A stretch of 64,000 nucleotides of DNA from assembly GCF_037482285.1 (NCBI RefSeq), contig NZ_JBBEYB010000008.1, positions 140,536 to 204,535 on the forward strand, read 5' to 3'. This DNA is from Aquabacterium sp029268225 (GTDB lineage Bacteria > Pseudomonadota > Gammaproteobacteria > Burkholderiales > Burkholderiaceae_C). How positions within the stretch are numbered: position 1 is the first letter of the stretch; each line of letters starts with the position of its first letter. The notes beneath the pieces were generated by a model, which saw only the letters and a program-made list of their open reading frames with translations, ran no database searches and had not been told where the DNA came from. The translations under genes were made by a program, and so were the position numbers. This document shows, in pieces, positions 51,455-58,914 of this stretch.

Positions 51455-53002
51455 ATGCCCCACCCGCTTGAAACCGCCGCCGACCCGGCCAGCCTGAACC
51501 GCGTGGTCATCGAGCCCGTGAGCCGCGTCGAAGGCCACGGCAAGGTCACGCTGCTGCTCGACGACAACCGCAAAGTTCACCAAGCACGCCTGCACATCGT
51601 CGAGTTCCGCGGCTTCGAGCGCTTCATCCAGGGCCGCCCCTATTGGGAAGTGCCCACCCTCGTGCAACGCCTGTGCGGCATCTGCCCGGTCAGCCACCTG
51701 CTGGCCGCCAGCAAGGCCTGCGACGCCTTCGTGATCGGCACCGGCCGCATCACCCCCACCGTCGAGAAACTGCGCCGACTGCTGCACTTCGCACAGGTGC
51801 TGCAGTCCAACGCCCTGCACTTCTTCCACCTTGCCTCGCCCGACCTGCTGTTTGGCTTTGACGACGCCGTGGCCCACCGCAACATCGTCGGCGTGCTGCA
51901 AGACGAGCGCGAACTCGGCCTGCAAGGCATCCGCATGCGCAAGTACGGGCAAGAGATCATCCGCCTGCTCACCGGCAAGCGCGTGCACGGCACCGGCTCG
52001 GTCCCCGGCGGCTTCAACAAGCCCCTGTCCATGGCCGACCGCGACCTGATGCGCGCCGACATCGACCAGATCATCACCTGGTGCGAAGGGGCGCTGCAAC
52101 TCGCCCGCGACCTCTTCCTGCGAGGCCAGGCCGCACAAGGCCGCTTCGCCAACTTCGATTCCGGCTTCATGTCCCTGGTGCGCCCCGATGGCGCCGCCGA
52201 TCTCTACGACGGCACCCTGCGCGTGAAAGACGCCCAGGGCCAACTCATCGTCGATCAGGTCGATGTGCACGACTACCAGCAGCTCATCGTCGAAGAGGTC
52301 AAGCCCTGGACCTATATGAAGTTCCCGCACCTGCGCGCGCTCGGCCCCGAGCACGGCTGGTACCGCGTTGGCCCCCTGGCCCGCATCAACAACGCCACCC
52401 ACCTCGACACCCCACGCGCTGAAGCCGCCCGCGCCGAGTTCATCGCCTGGGGCAATGGCCGCCCCGTCACCGCCTCGCTGGCCCAGCACTGGGCCCGCAT
52501 GATCGACACCCTGCACTGCGCCGAAGGCATCGCCCGCCTGCTCAACGACCCCGACATCACCGGCACCGACCTGATGGCCACCGGCACCCCGCTGCGTGAA
52601 GGCATCGGTGTCATCGAAGCACCACGCGGCACCCTGCTGCACCACTACCGCATTGGCGACAACGACCTCGTCGAGTACGCCAACCTCATCGTCTCGACCA
52701 CGCACAACAACACGGCCATGAACGAAGCCGTGCGCAGCGTCGCCGCCGAGTACTTCGATGGTCGCGAGGTCACCGAAGGCCTGCTCAACCACATCGAAGT
52801 CGCCATCCGCGCCTACGACCCCTGCCTGTCGTGCGCCACGCATGCGGTCGGCAAGATGCCCTTGCGCATCGAAGTGGTCGAGGCCGACGGGCAGCTCGCC
52901 GATGTGCTGCTCAAGCACGAAGACGGCACGCTGGAGCGCCCCCTGGCTCACGCCACACTCGCCGATCGCACGCCCGCCAACTGGCCTCCGCTCGACGCAT
53001 GA
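51455..53002 (+). CDS. hoxH: NAD-reducing hydrogenase large subunit HoxH (precursor)
   Basis: Catalytic [NiFe] subunit, 515 aa. The four nickel ligands are Cys74 and Cys77 in the L1 motif RLCGICPVSH and Cys457 and Cys460 in the L2 motif DPCLSCATH. The N-terminal RVEGHGKV is also typical. Maturation should cut after His463, leaving a mature protein of 463 residues, nearly the length recalled for Cupriavidus HoxH. The C-terminal extension removed would be 52 residues, about twice the 24 I recall there. Its stop overlaps the hoxW start (ATGA). Confidence 0.97.
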   Translation: MPHPLETAADPASLNRVVIEPVSRVEGHGKVTLLLDDNRKVHQARLHIVEFRGFERFIQGRPYWEVPTLVQRLCGICPVSHLLAASKACDAFVIGTGRITPTVEKLRRLLHFAQVLQSNALHFFHLASPDLLFGFDDAVAHRNIVGVLQDERELGLQGIRMRKYGQEIIRLLTGKRVHGTGSVPGGFNKPLSMADRDLMRADIDQIITWCEGALQLARDLFLRGQAAQGRFANFDSGFMSLVRPDGAADLYDGTLRVKDAQGQLIVDQVDVHDYQQLIVEEVKPWTYMKFPHLRALGPEHGWYRVGPLARINNATHLDTPRAEAARAEFIAWGNGRPVTASLAQHWARMIDTLHCAEGIARLLNDPDITGTDLMATGTPLREGIGVIEAPRGTLLHHYRIGDNDLVEYANLIVSTTHNNTAMNEAVRSVAAEYFDGREVTEGLLNHIEVAIRAYDPCLSCATHAVGKMPLRIEVVEADGQLADVLLKHEDGTLERPLAHATLADRTPANWPPLDA

Positions 53003-53571
53003 CTGCCCGCAGTCTGATCAACTGCGAAGCGCCCCTACCGGCCGACTGGGCCCGCACGCTCGTGATCGCCGTGGGCAACCCCAGTCGGGGGGACGATGCG
53101 GTCGGCCCGCTGCTCGCCGATCGTTTGACGTCCTGGCTGAGCAACGAGGCACGAACACCGGATGGCAGCGCCCCGCACGACGTTGCGGTCATATGCGACC
53201 AGCAGTTGATGGTGGAGCACGCCTACGACCTGCGCGACCGCGATCGCGTGCTGTTCATCGACGCTGCAGCCAAACAAGGCGAGCCGGTGCAATGGCAACC
53301 CATCGAGGCCAGCGCCAGCGGCCCGACCCTCAGCAGCCACCAATGCACGCCCAGCCAGTTGCTACACCTGTGCGCCCACACGCTGCAGATCCCAGCGCCC
53401 CCAGCCTGGCTGCTGTCCCTGCACGGCGAAGGCTTCGAGCTGGGCGCGCCGGTGTCGGCGGCCATGCAAGCAGCCATGGCTCAAGCCTGGGACGAGATCC
53501 TCGCCTGGGTCGCCACGCCAGAGGTGAATGGACAGCCCGTCCGCCCAGCCGCCGCGCCTCACCATGCATGA
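52999..53571 (+). CDS. hoxW: HoxH maturation endopeptidase HoxW
   Basis: 190-aa nickel-dependent protease that removes the HoxH C-terminal extension. It has the family motif VIAVGNPSRGDDAVGPLLADRL with the first metal-binding Asp, VLFIDAAAKQGE with the second, and a conserved His in SSHQCTPSQLL. ATG 52999 overlaps the hoxH stop; a longer in-frame extension to 52831 lies inside hoxH and is rejected. It overlaps the hypA start by 8 bp. Confidence 0.93.
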   Translation: MTARSLINCEAPLPADWARTLVIAVGNPSRGDDAVGPLLADRLTSWLSNEARTPDGSAPHDVAVICDQQLMVEHAYDLRDRDRVLFIDAAAKQGEPVQWQPIEASASGPTLSSHQCTPSQLLHLCAHTLQIPAPPAWLLSLHGEGFELGAPVSAAMQAAMAQAWDEILAWVATPEVNGQPVRPAAAPHHA

Positions 53572-53911
53572 AGCCTCCCTGGCCATCGAGGTCATCGCCC
53601 TGCTGGAGCGACAGCGCAGCACGCTCTCACGCATCACCCGCATCGTGCTCGACATCGGCGCCCTGGGTTGTGTCGATGACGACGCGCTGCGCACCGCCTT
53701 GCTCGCGGCTTTGCCCGGCACCCTGGCCGAAGGCGCGACCATTGAGATGCATACCATACCGGCACAGGCGCGCTGCCTGCAATGCGCCACCGTATACGAA
53801 CCACCCGATCGCATCGAGCCCTGCCCGCACTGCGGCTCGGCCCGCAAACAATGGTTGAGCGGGCAGTCCCTCACGCTGCGCAGCGTGGAAGGTGAATCGT
53901 GTAGGGCCTAA
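53564..53911 (+). CDS. hypA: hydrogenase nickel chaperone HypA
   Basis: Nickel metallochaperone acting with HypB, 115 aa. It begins MHEASLAIE: His2 and Glu3 are the nickel-site residues. A structural zinc site is formed by CLQC (near residue 70) and CPHC about 16 residues on. ATG 53564 is required to give this N-terminus, so the in-frame start at 53528 is rejected. It is the last gene of the cluster; the following gene is convergent, its stop only 4 bp away. Confidence 0.94.
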   Translation: MHEASLAIEVIALLERQRSTLSRITRIVLDIGALGCVDDDALRTALLAALPGTLAEGATIEMHTIPAQARCLQCATVYEPPDRIEPCPHCGSARKQWLSGQSLTLRSVEGESCRA

Positions 53912-53914
53912 ACG

Positions 53915-54544
53915 TCAACGATCGCTGTCCTCGTCTTCACAGGGTTCGAACTGGCCCGTTTCCGGGTTCCGCACGTAGGCGGCACCGGCAGGGTCGTCCA
54001 GCAGGTCGATGAACGCGTCGTCCAGGTTGAGGACTACGCCCAAAGAAACATAGGCCAGATTCTCGGCCTCGCCCATGTAGTCTTCAGACTCGTCGTTGGC
54101 CGTGATGCGCCAGCCACTGTCCTCCTCATCATCCGGCTCCTCGCGATAGAGATAGCCAACGGGACAGCCATCATCGAGCACGCGGCGGGTGACGAAGCAG
54201 CGCCGGGCGTAGCGCTCGACCAGGCCCGCCTCTTCATCGTCCAGTTGGGTGTTGATGATGTGGCAGCCCTCGAAGGCCACCTGGTCGTTGTGCTTCAGGT
54301 CGGTGATGTAGCGGGGCTGGTTGTCCAGGCGTCCTATGAAGTGGCCCAGCGGCAGGACCTCGTCCACGACCACCCACATGCGCTCGGCTGCCGGTGCGTC
54401 GGGATCGTTGCTGTCAAAGCGGAAAATGAGCTTGACACAGTCTCCTGGCGCGAGACGGGCAATCACCTCTTGAGACGGCTTATAGAAGGTGTACCGGTAC
54501 TGAGCTGCCAGTTCCTCGGCATTGTCCAGGTGCCAGGTTTGCAT
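53915..54544 (-). CDS. DUF2314/DUF2185 protein, possible immunity protein
   Basis: 209-aa soluble, acidic protein. The first half resembles DUF2314 (VKLIFRFD, RMWVVVDEV, GHFIGRLDNQPRYI, and a KHNDQVAF segment). The second half resembles DUF2185/Imm33 (RRCFVTRRVLDDGCPVGYLY, DSGWRITANDESEDYM, FIDLLDDPAGAAYVR). Such proteins often occur as immunity partners of polymorphic toxins, but no toxin gene is next to this one. It is convergent with hypA and precedes three more small genes on the same strand. Function inferred from the families as I recall them. Confidence 0.7.
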   Translation of the reverse strand: MQTWHLDNAEELAAQYRYTFYKPSQEVIARLAPGDCVKLIFRFDSNDPDAPAAERMWVVVDEVLPLGHFIGRLDNQPRYITDLKHNDQVAFEGCHIINTQLDDEEAGLVERYARRCFVTRRVLDDGCPVGYLYREEPDDEEDSGWRITANDESEDYMGEAENLAYVSLGVVLNLDDAFIDLLDDPAGAAYVRNPETGQFEPCEDEDSDR

Positions 54545-54598
54545 GGGGAGATCCTTGGATGGTATCGGGTTGATCGAGACGACGGGGGAGGCGTCGAC

Positions 54599-55018
54599 TT
54601 ACGCCAGCCCACGTAGGATGTCGAGGCGGTTGGCCGGCGCATCGGGCGCGAAGAAGTTGGGCAGGGTCTGCGGCGTCCGTCGAGGGCGGCTCAGGAATGC
54701 CACGGGCCACTCCGTGATGCGCTCCTGCCGGACGTGAACAAAGCATCCGTCCTCGGGTTCATCGATGTACTCGCGCTGAAGCACCAGGGCCAGCGGCGCC
54801 TCCGCACCGGCGGTTCGGTCAGCAAAGTCGAGCGCCTCAGCATGGCTGGCGAACGCGTAAAAATAGTCGCTGCCATCACAGAGATCTGGCGCACCCTGCT
54901 CGGGGTGACACCAGACGCGGTATTCGAGCACCTCGTCCCATACATAGCCACCGCCCGCGCAAGCATGTGGCGGGTACTCGCCAACGCGGGCGGGATCCAA
55001 AACGGCCGGAAGCGTCAT
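54599..55018 (-). CDS. conserved hypothetical protein, annotated as GNAT-like in relatives
   Basis: 139-aa protein from ATG 55018 (MTLPAVLDPARVGEY). It has a conserved-looking front half with PPHACAGGGYVWDEVLEYRVW and an end ASRPRR-type segment followed by DAPANRLDILRGLA. I recall similar proteins labelled GCN5-like acetyltransferase in databases, but I see no acetyl-CoA binding motif (R/Q-x-x-G-x-G/A), so that name is doubtful. The many aromatic and acidic residues suggest a soluble protein. It lies between the DUF2314/2185 gene and a small membrane protein gene. Confidence 0.62.
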   Translation of the reverse strand: MTLPAVLDPARVGEYPPHACAGGGYVWDEVLEYRVWCHPEQGAPDLCDGSDYFYAFASHAEALDFADRTAGAEAPLALVLQREYIDEPEDGCFVHVRQERITEWPVAFLSRPRRTPQTLPNFFAPDAPANRLDILRGLA

Positions 55019-55032
55019 GTCCTTAAGTCCCC

Positions 55033-55302
55033 TCAAGTCTCGTCGTCATGCCAACTCCTGCCACGCCCTCGCCACACCAGCCAACCGACGCCCCAGCTGA
55101 GCGGCAGGGTGACCAGCAGGGACACCGCCCATGCCAGCGACGCAAAGGGGTCGACATGGCCCAGTTCCCAGGCCGCCAGCACCTGGAAAACGAGTGAGCT
55201 GAACAAGGCCAACCCGACCGTAGCCCAGCCGGTTCTGCGCCGGCGGAGGTTCGCCACCCACGCGATGCCGGCAGTGACCACAAAGAGCACAATCAATCCC
55301 AT
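55033..55302 (-). CDS. small membrane protein of unknown function
   Basis: 89-aa protein from ATG 55302, with three predicted membrane helices (about residues 3-16, 26-44 and 52-77) and a positively charged loop RRRRTGW, ending in a hydrophilic RSWHDDET. I do not recognise a family. An in-frame longer frame to 55521 overlaps the next gene and is rejected. It ends 14 bp before the adjacent gene's start. Confidence 0.6.
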   Translation of the reverse strand: MGLIVLFVVTAGIAWVANLRRRRTGWATVGLALFSSLVFQVLAAWELGHVDPFASLAWAVSLLVTLPLSWGVGWLVWRGRGRSWHDDET

Positions 55303-55348
55303 GGCACTGTCCTTTCCCGTCAGTCCATCACTGGCAAAGCACTGCCGC

Positions 55349-56122
55349 TTACTCGCTACCCAGTCGCCGGTCAATCTCTGAGGCGATCCGTCCCATCGAT
55401 AGCCAGACCGCGTCAGTGGGAGAGAAAGGTAAGGCTGGCTCAACGATTCCGAAAGGCTGCAAACCCGACAGGAGACTTTTCTTCCCATCAGAAGGAAGGA
55501 TACCAACATGGGCACGCTCATTCAGGAACGATGGGATGCTCAACGTCCCCATGCTGGCAATGAGCGACAAGGGAGGCATATCGCCGCTGTTGCCACGCCA
55601 ACGGGACACTGAAAACAAGGGATCCAGACTGCCTCCGAGGTCCTTGAAACCCACAATGACGAGCGCAGCACGGTGCCCACTTGGCAAGTCCAGCAGCAAA
55701 GCAGTCCCTGTGGGCAAATCTGTGCGCACCACCTTCCCTGCCTCTGGCTTGAGCTTCACGGGTCGAACCTGCGGTTGTGGCGATCTCAGTCGGGCCTCCA
55801 GTCGCTGCAGCACGGCCCTGCGTGCAGGCAGGTCCGCAGGCGCCTCCTCGGCCCAGATCGACAGATCCCCACCCGACTCGAGCAACGCCAGTGCAGCGGA
55901 CCTGACGTCTTCGGTTAGCCGGCCATACTTCCACGCCGTCTCGGCCAGCGAGAAGTAAACACCGCAAGCTATCTGGCGGTTCTCCAGCGCCAATCCCCGT
56001 CTGTGCAACACCTGGTCGGCCGCCTCGGGTCCAGAGAGCCCCACCTTGAGCGCTTCAAGGTATTCATCGCGAACTTCACAGGCGATGTCATCCGAATACA
56101 GGTCTACGCCCCACGTTCCCAT
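55349..56122 (-). CDS. DUF4259-like hypothetical protein
   Basis: 257-aa soluble protein. The N-terminus MGTWGVDLYSDDIACEVRDEY has the look of the DUF4259 family (MGTWG... then an acidic stretch and helix). The rest is a two-domain protein: an alpha-helical part to about residue 115, then a beta-rich part with GTALLLDLPSGHRAALVIVGF. No enzyme motifs were identified. It is the first gene of the four-gene minus-strand block; a promoter should lie in the AT-richer region above 56122. Confidence 0.65.
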   Translation of the reverse strand: MGTWGVDLYSDDIACEVRDEYLEALKVGLSGPEAADQVLHRRGLALENRQIACGVYFSLAETAWKYGRLTEDVRSAALALLESGGDLSIWAEEAPADLPARRAVLQRLEARLRSPQPQVRPVKLKPEAGKVVRTDLPTGTALLLDLPSGHRAALVIVGFKDLGGSLDPLFSVSRWRGNSGDMPPLSLIASMGTLSIPSFLNERAHVGILPSDGKKSLLSGLQPFGIVEPALPFSPTDAVWLSMGRIASEIDRRLGSE

Positions 56123-56457
56123 GGCATCGTCCTTTCAGCTGGGCTTGCCGCACCATCATAGTGATGACGAGCGGGGTCAACGCGAAGATCAGGCGGGGGA
56201 AATGCTCAATAGGCCCGATGTGCCGACAGATCGGTTGGCTGGTCCGAGATCATTGTCAGGTGAAGGCTGAACTCGGTCATTGAGACCTCAAGGCCGAATG
56301 GCAGCGATTGGTCATCACCGGCCATTCGATTGGCGAAGACACGACTGACCGGTTCGCATGCAGTTGCAGTCGGTCGGTTGGTCCTGACAAGCCAGATCCC
56401 TCGAAGAATGGGGTTATGTGGGCCTTCGGTTCACCCTCCCTGCTAGACTAATAAGCT
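56123..56457. other. intergenic stretch, no gene found
   Basis: A 335-bp gap between the accessory block and the metal-efflux operon. It is AT-richer than its surroundings and contains related short segments (GGTTGGCTGGTCC at about 56231, GGTTGGTCC near 56378) and the inverted pair CGAATGG (56292-56298) and CCATTCG (56322-56328). I see no coding frame with normal codon use in either direction; it may be the remains of a repeat or a decayed gene. Confidence 0.5.
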
Positions 56458-56820
56458 ATGCGTCGTTGGCTTTCCATCCTCCTCGTTTTCTGCGTGTGCT
56501 GGCAGTCGCTGGCCCATGCGGGGCTGGGCGTGTGGGCGGCCGAGGGCGAGGAAGTGGTGCATGCGTTGCTTCACTTTGACGGCTCTGCGCATCACCACGA
56601 CGTCCATGACGACCACGATGCGGGGTTTCATCAGGATGATTCCGACGAATCAACAGAGCATGTGATGAGCGATGCATGCCTGTCCGCGCCGGCCTTGCTG
56701 ACTGCCGCCGTTTTGCCGGTTCTGCGCGTCGGTTCGGCGCCACCGGTCATCGCTCATCCCACCGAGCCGCCGCAGCCCTTCTTGAGCGGCCCAGAGCGAC
56801 CTCCGCAATCACTCACCTGA
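56458..56820 (+). CDS. CzcI-like exported His/Asp-rich protein
   Basis: 120-aa protein with a signal peptide (RRWLSILLVFCVCWQSLAHA) and a His/Asp-rich middle (HFDGSAHHHDVHDDHDAGFHQDD) that should bind metals. Small proteins of this kind (czcI) precede czcCBA genes in Cupriavidus. A hydrophobic segment (SAPALLTAAVLPVL) and a Pro-rich tail follow. It is the first gene of the efflux operon; a TAGACT hexamer (56444-56449) may be its -10 box, only 8 bp from the ATG. The CzcI name is by context and composition. Confidence 0.68.
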   Translation: MRRWLSILLVFCVCWQSLAHAGLGVWAAEGEEVVHALLHFDGSAHHHDVHDDHDAGFHQDDSDESTEHVMSDACLSAPALLTAAVLPVLRVGSAPPVIAHPTEPPQPFLSGPERPPQSLT

Positions 56821-56923
56821 CACCGCCGTGTTGCGCGGGGCTGACCCCTGCGCGTTTGGTTTGAGCGGTAGCGACCCGATGTCCGGCTGAATGCCGGCGG
56901 GGCCGCACCACACTTCTGTCAGG

Positions 56924-58222
56924 ATGATCGTGAATTCATCTCCATGGTTCACCCCATGGCGCCTTGCCTGCATGCTTGCAGGCAGCGCGCTGGTTGGCGC
57001 TGCACAGGCTGCGCCACCTGTTCCCCCGGTTTCGGCGACCTCGTCCCCGGCCACTTCCTCCTCCGTTGCCCAGCGTTTGACCATGGCGCAAGCCCTCGCT
57101 GCGGCGTGGGATCGTTCCCTGGCGTCCGCCGAAGCGACGGGCCGTCAACGTCAGGTGCTGGCCGAGCAAGGCTTGGCCGACGCTTGGCTGGCTGCGGCGC
57201 CCTCGCTGGCACTGTCCCGACGCGAGGGTCGCGGTTCTGCGGCCGCAGGCGCGCGCGAGACCGAGCTGGGCATCGCCTTGCCGCTGTGGCGCCCGGGTCA
57301 ACGCAAGCTCAACGCCCAAGTGGCGCAAGCCGAGTCCGACTGGGCGGGTGCCTCGGAACGCGCCGCGCGCCTGCAGCTGGCCACGCGCCTGCGGGAGCAG
57401 GCCGCCCAACTCCAGCAGGCCGAGGCCAGTGCTTTGCAGGCGGCCCAACAGCGCAAGACCTTGGAAGCGCTCAGTGCCGATGTCGAGCGGCGTGTCCGGG
57501 CGGGCGATTTGGCTCCCACCGACGCTATGGCTGCCCAGGCCGAGATGCTCGCTGCTCGCAGTCTGGCGCTTGAGGCCGAACGGGCCTTGGCCGCACAGCG
57601 CAGCGCCTGGACCCTGTTGACCGGATGGACCGCGCTGCCTGAGCCCGAGGCGCTATCTCCGCGCGACGATACGGCCCAGAGTGCATCACTTGAGGCACAC
57701 CCTGAAGCACAGTTGGCCGCCGCAGCGGTAGCGCGTGCCCAGCAACGGGTGGCTCAGGTGCAAGCCCAACGTGGGGCCGCGCCCGAACTCGGCATGGGCA
57801 TGCGCCAGGAGCAGCCCGGCTCGGGGCAGCCCCGGCAAAGCAGCGTCGCCCTGTCCGTGAGCGTGCCATTTGGCACGGATCCCCACAACGCGCCCCGGTT
57901 GGCCACAGCCTTGGCTGACCTGGACCGCGCGCAGATGGCCCTTCAACGCATGCACCAGCAGCTTGAAGCGGAGCAAGCCTTGGCACGCGGACATGTGAGC
58001 GCGGCCACCGACCAAGCCGCAGCGGAAGCCGAGCGTGCACGCCTGTTGCGCGAGCGCGCCCGGCTGTTGACTCGGTCCTTTCAGGCCGGTGAATCGTCCC
58101 TGCCAGAACTCCTGCGTGCCCTGTCGTCCGCCGCACAGGCCGACGCAGCTGCTGCACGTCAACACGCCGCCCTGGTCCAAGCCCTGGCCCGCCTCCAACA
58201 TGCCCTTGGACAACTGCCATGA
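56924..58222 (+). CDS. TolC-family outer-membrane factor of a heavy-metal efflux system (CzcC-like)
   Basis: 432-aa outer-membrane channel subunit. After a signal sequence (WRLACMLAGSALVGAAQA), the protein is long Ala/Gln/Leu-rich helices in two repeats, with MAQALAAAWDRSLASAEA, PLWRPGQRKLNAQVAQAESDW and VSVPFGTDPHNAPRLATA, the usual pattern of TolC-like proteins. ATG 56924 is preceded by CAGG; an upstream in-frame ATG at 56891 is possible. It overlaps the next gene by 4 bp (ATGA), so the operon is translationally coupled. Confidence 0.83.
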   Translation: MIVNSSPWFTPWRLACMLAGSALVGAAQAAPPVPPVSATSSPATSSSVAQRLTMAQALAAAWDRSLASAEATGRQRQVLAEQGLADAWLAAAPSLALSRREGRGSAAAGARETELGIALPLWRPGQRKLNAQVAQAESDWAGASERAARLQLATRLREQAAQLQQAEASALQAAQQRKTLEALSADVERRVRAGDLAPTDAMAAQAEMLAARSLALEAERALAAQRSAWTLLTGWTALPEPEALSPRDDTAQSASLEAHPEAQLAAAAVARAQQRVAQVQAQRGAAPELGMGMRQEQPGSGQPRQSSVALSVSVPFGTDPHNAPRLATALADLDRAQMALQRMHQQLEAEQALARGHVSAATDQAAAEAERARLLRERARLLTRSFQAGESSLPELLRALSSAAQADAAAARQHAALVQALARLQHALGQLP

Positions 58223-58914
58223 GCCGCATTGATTTCACCCCTATGAGCCGACTCAACCTCCTCACTCCCTTGCGCCAGATCGTGCTGGCCTTGGTCTTCA
58301 GCCTCGGTACCAACGTGACGCTGGCTGCCCCGGGCGCTCACGGCCCCAATGGCGAACACCTCGACGGTCCACCAGCGACCAGCACCGCCACCTCCACCGT
58401 ACCGAAGATGGAAGCCCAATCCGAGCTGTTCGAGCTGGTCGCGCGCCTCAGTGGTGGCGAGTTGTCCATCCTGATCGACCGCTTCGCGACCAACGAACCT
58501 GTCTTGAAAGCCGACGTCGAGGTCGAGTCCGGCGCGCTGAAAGCGAAGGCGAAGTTCCACCCCGACCTGGGCGACTACGCGGTGGACGACCCGGCGATGC
58601 TGAAGCTGCTGTCCCAACCCGGCGAGCATGCCGTTGTCGTCACCGTGGTGGCGGGCGATGACAGCGACTTGCTGGATGCCGTGCTCCGTGTCGGGGCTGG
58701 CCAGGCCCAGGCCGCCACTCAGGCGCATGACCACGGGCACGAACACGGTGCGGACGACCACCCCGCCCACGATGACGCCCATGCCGGCACCGCTTGGCGC
58801 TGGGCCGCCGGGGGCGTGCTCGTGCTGGGGCTGGGCGTGATCGCCGCGTGGCGCTGGCGCCAACGCGCGGCAGACACCGCCCACGCTGAAACCAACAAGG
58901 GAGACGCCGCATGA
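58219..58914 (+). CDS. membrane-anchored accessory protein of the RND system, related to the N-terminal region of longer adaptors
   Basis: 231-aa protein with a signal peptide ending near NVTLA, a mature start APGAHGPNGEHLDGP, a beta-rich domain (ELFELVARLSGGELSILIDR, KADVEVESGALKAKAKFHPD, GEHAVVVTVVAGDDSDLL), a His-rich linker (HDHGHEHGADDHPAHDD) and a membrane helix (about residues 188-210). Part of this domain is, as I recall, found fused in front of RND adaptor domains in other betaproteobacteria; here it is separate. The His-rich stretch is a probable periplasmic metal-binding site. It overlaps the adaptor gene by four bases. Confidence 0.7.
   Translation: MSRIDFTPMSRLNLLTPLRQIVLALVFSLGTNVTLAAPGAHGPNGEHLDGPPATSTATSTVPKMEAQSELFELVARLSGGELSILIDRFATNEPVLKADVEVESGALKAKAKFHPDLGDYAVDDPAMLKLLSQPGEHAVVVTVVAGDDSDLLDAVLRVGAGQAQAATQAHDHGHEHGADDHPAHDDAHAGTAWRWAAGGVLVLGLGVIAAWRWRQRAADTAHAETNKGDAA

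Noticed and set aside
53528..53911. HypA start at 53528
   Set aside because: HypA needs Met-His-Glu at its N-terminus, which only the ATG at 53564 gives.
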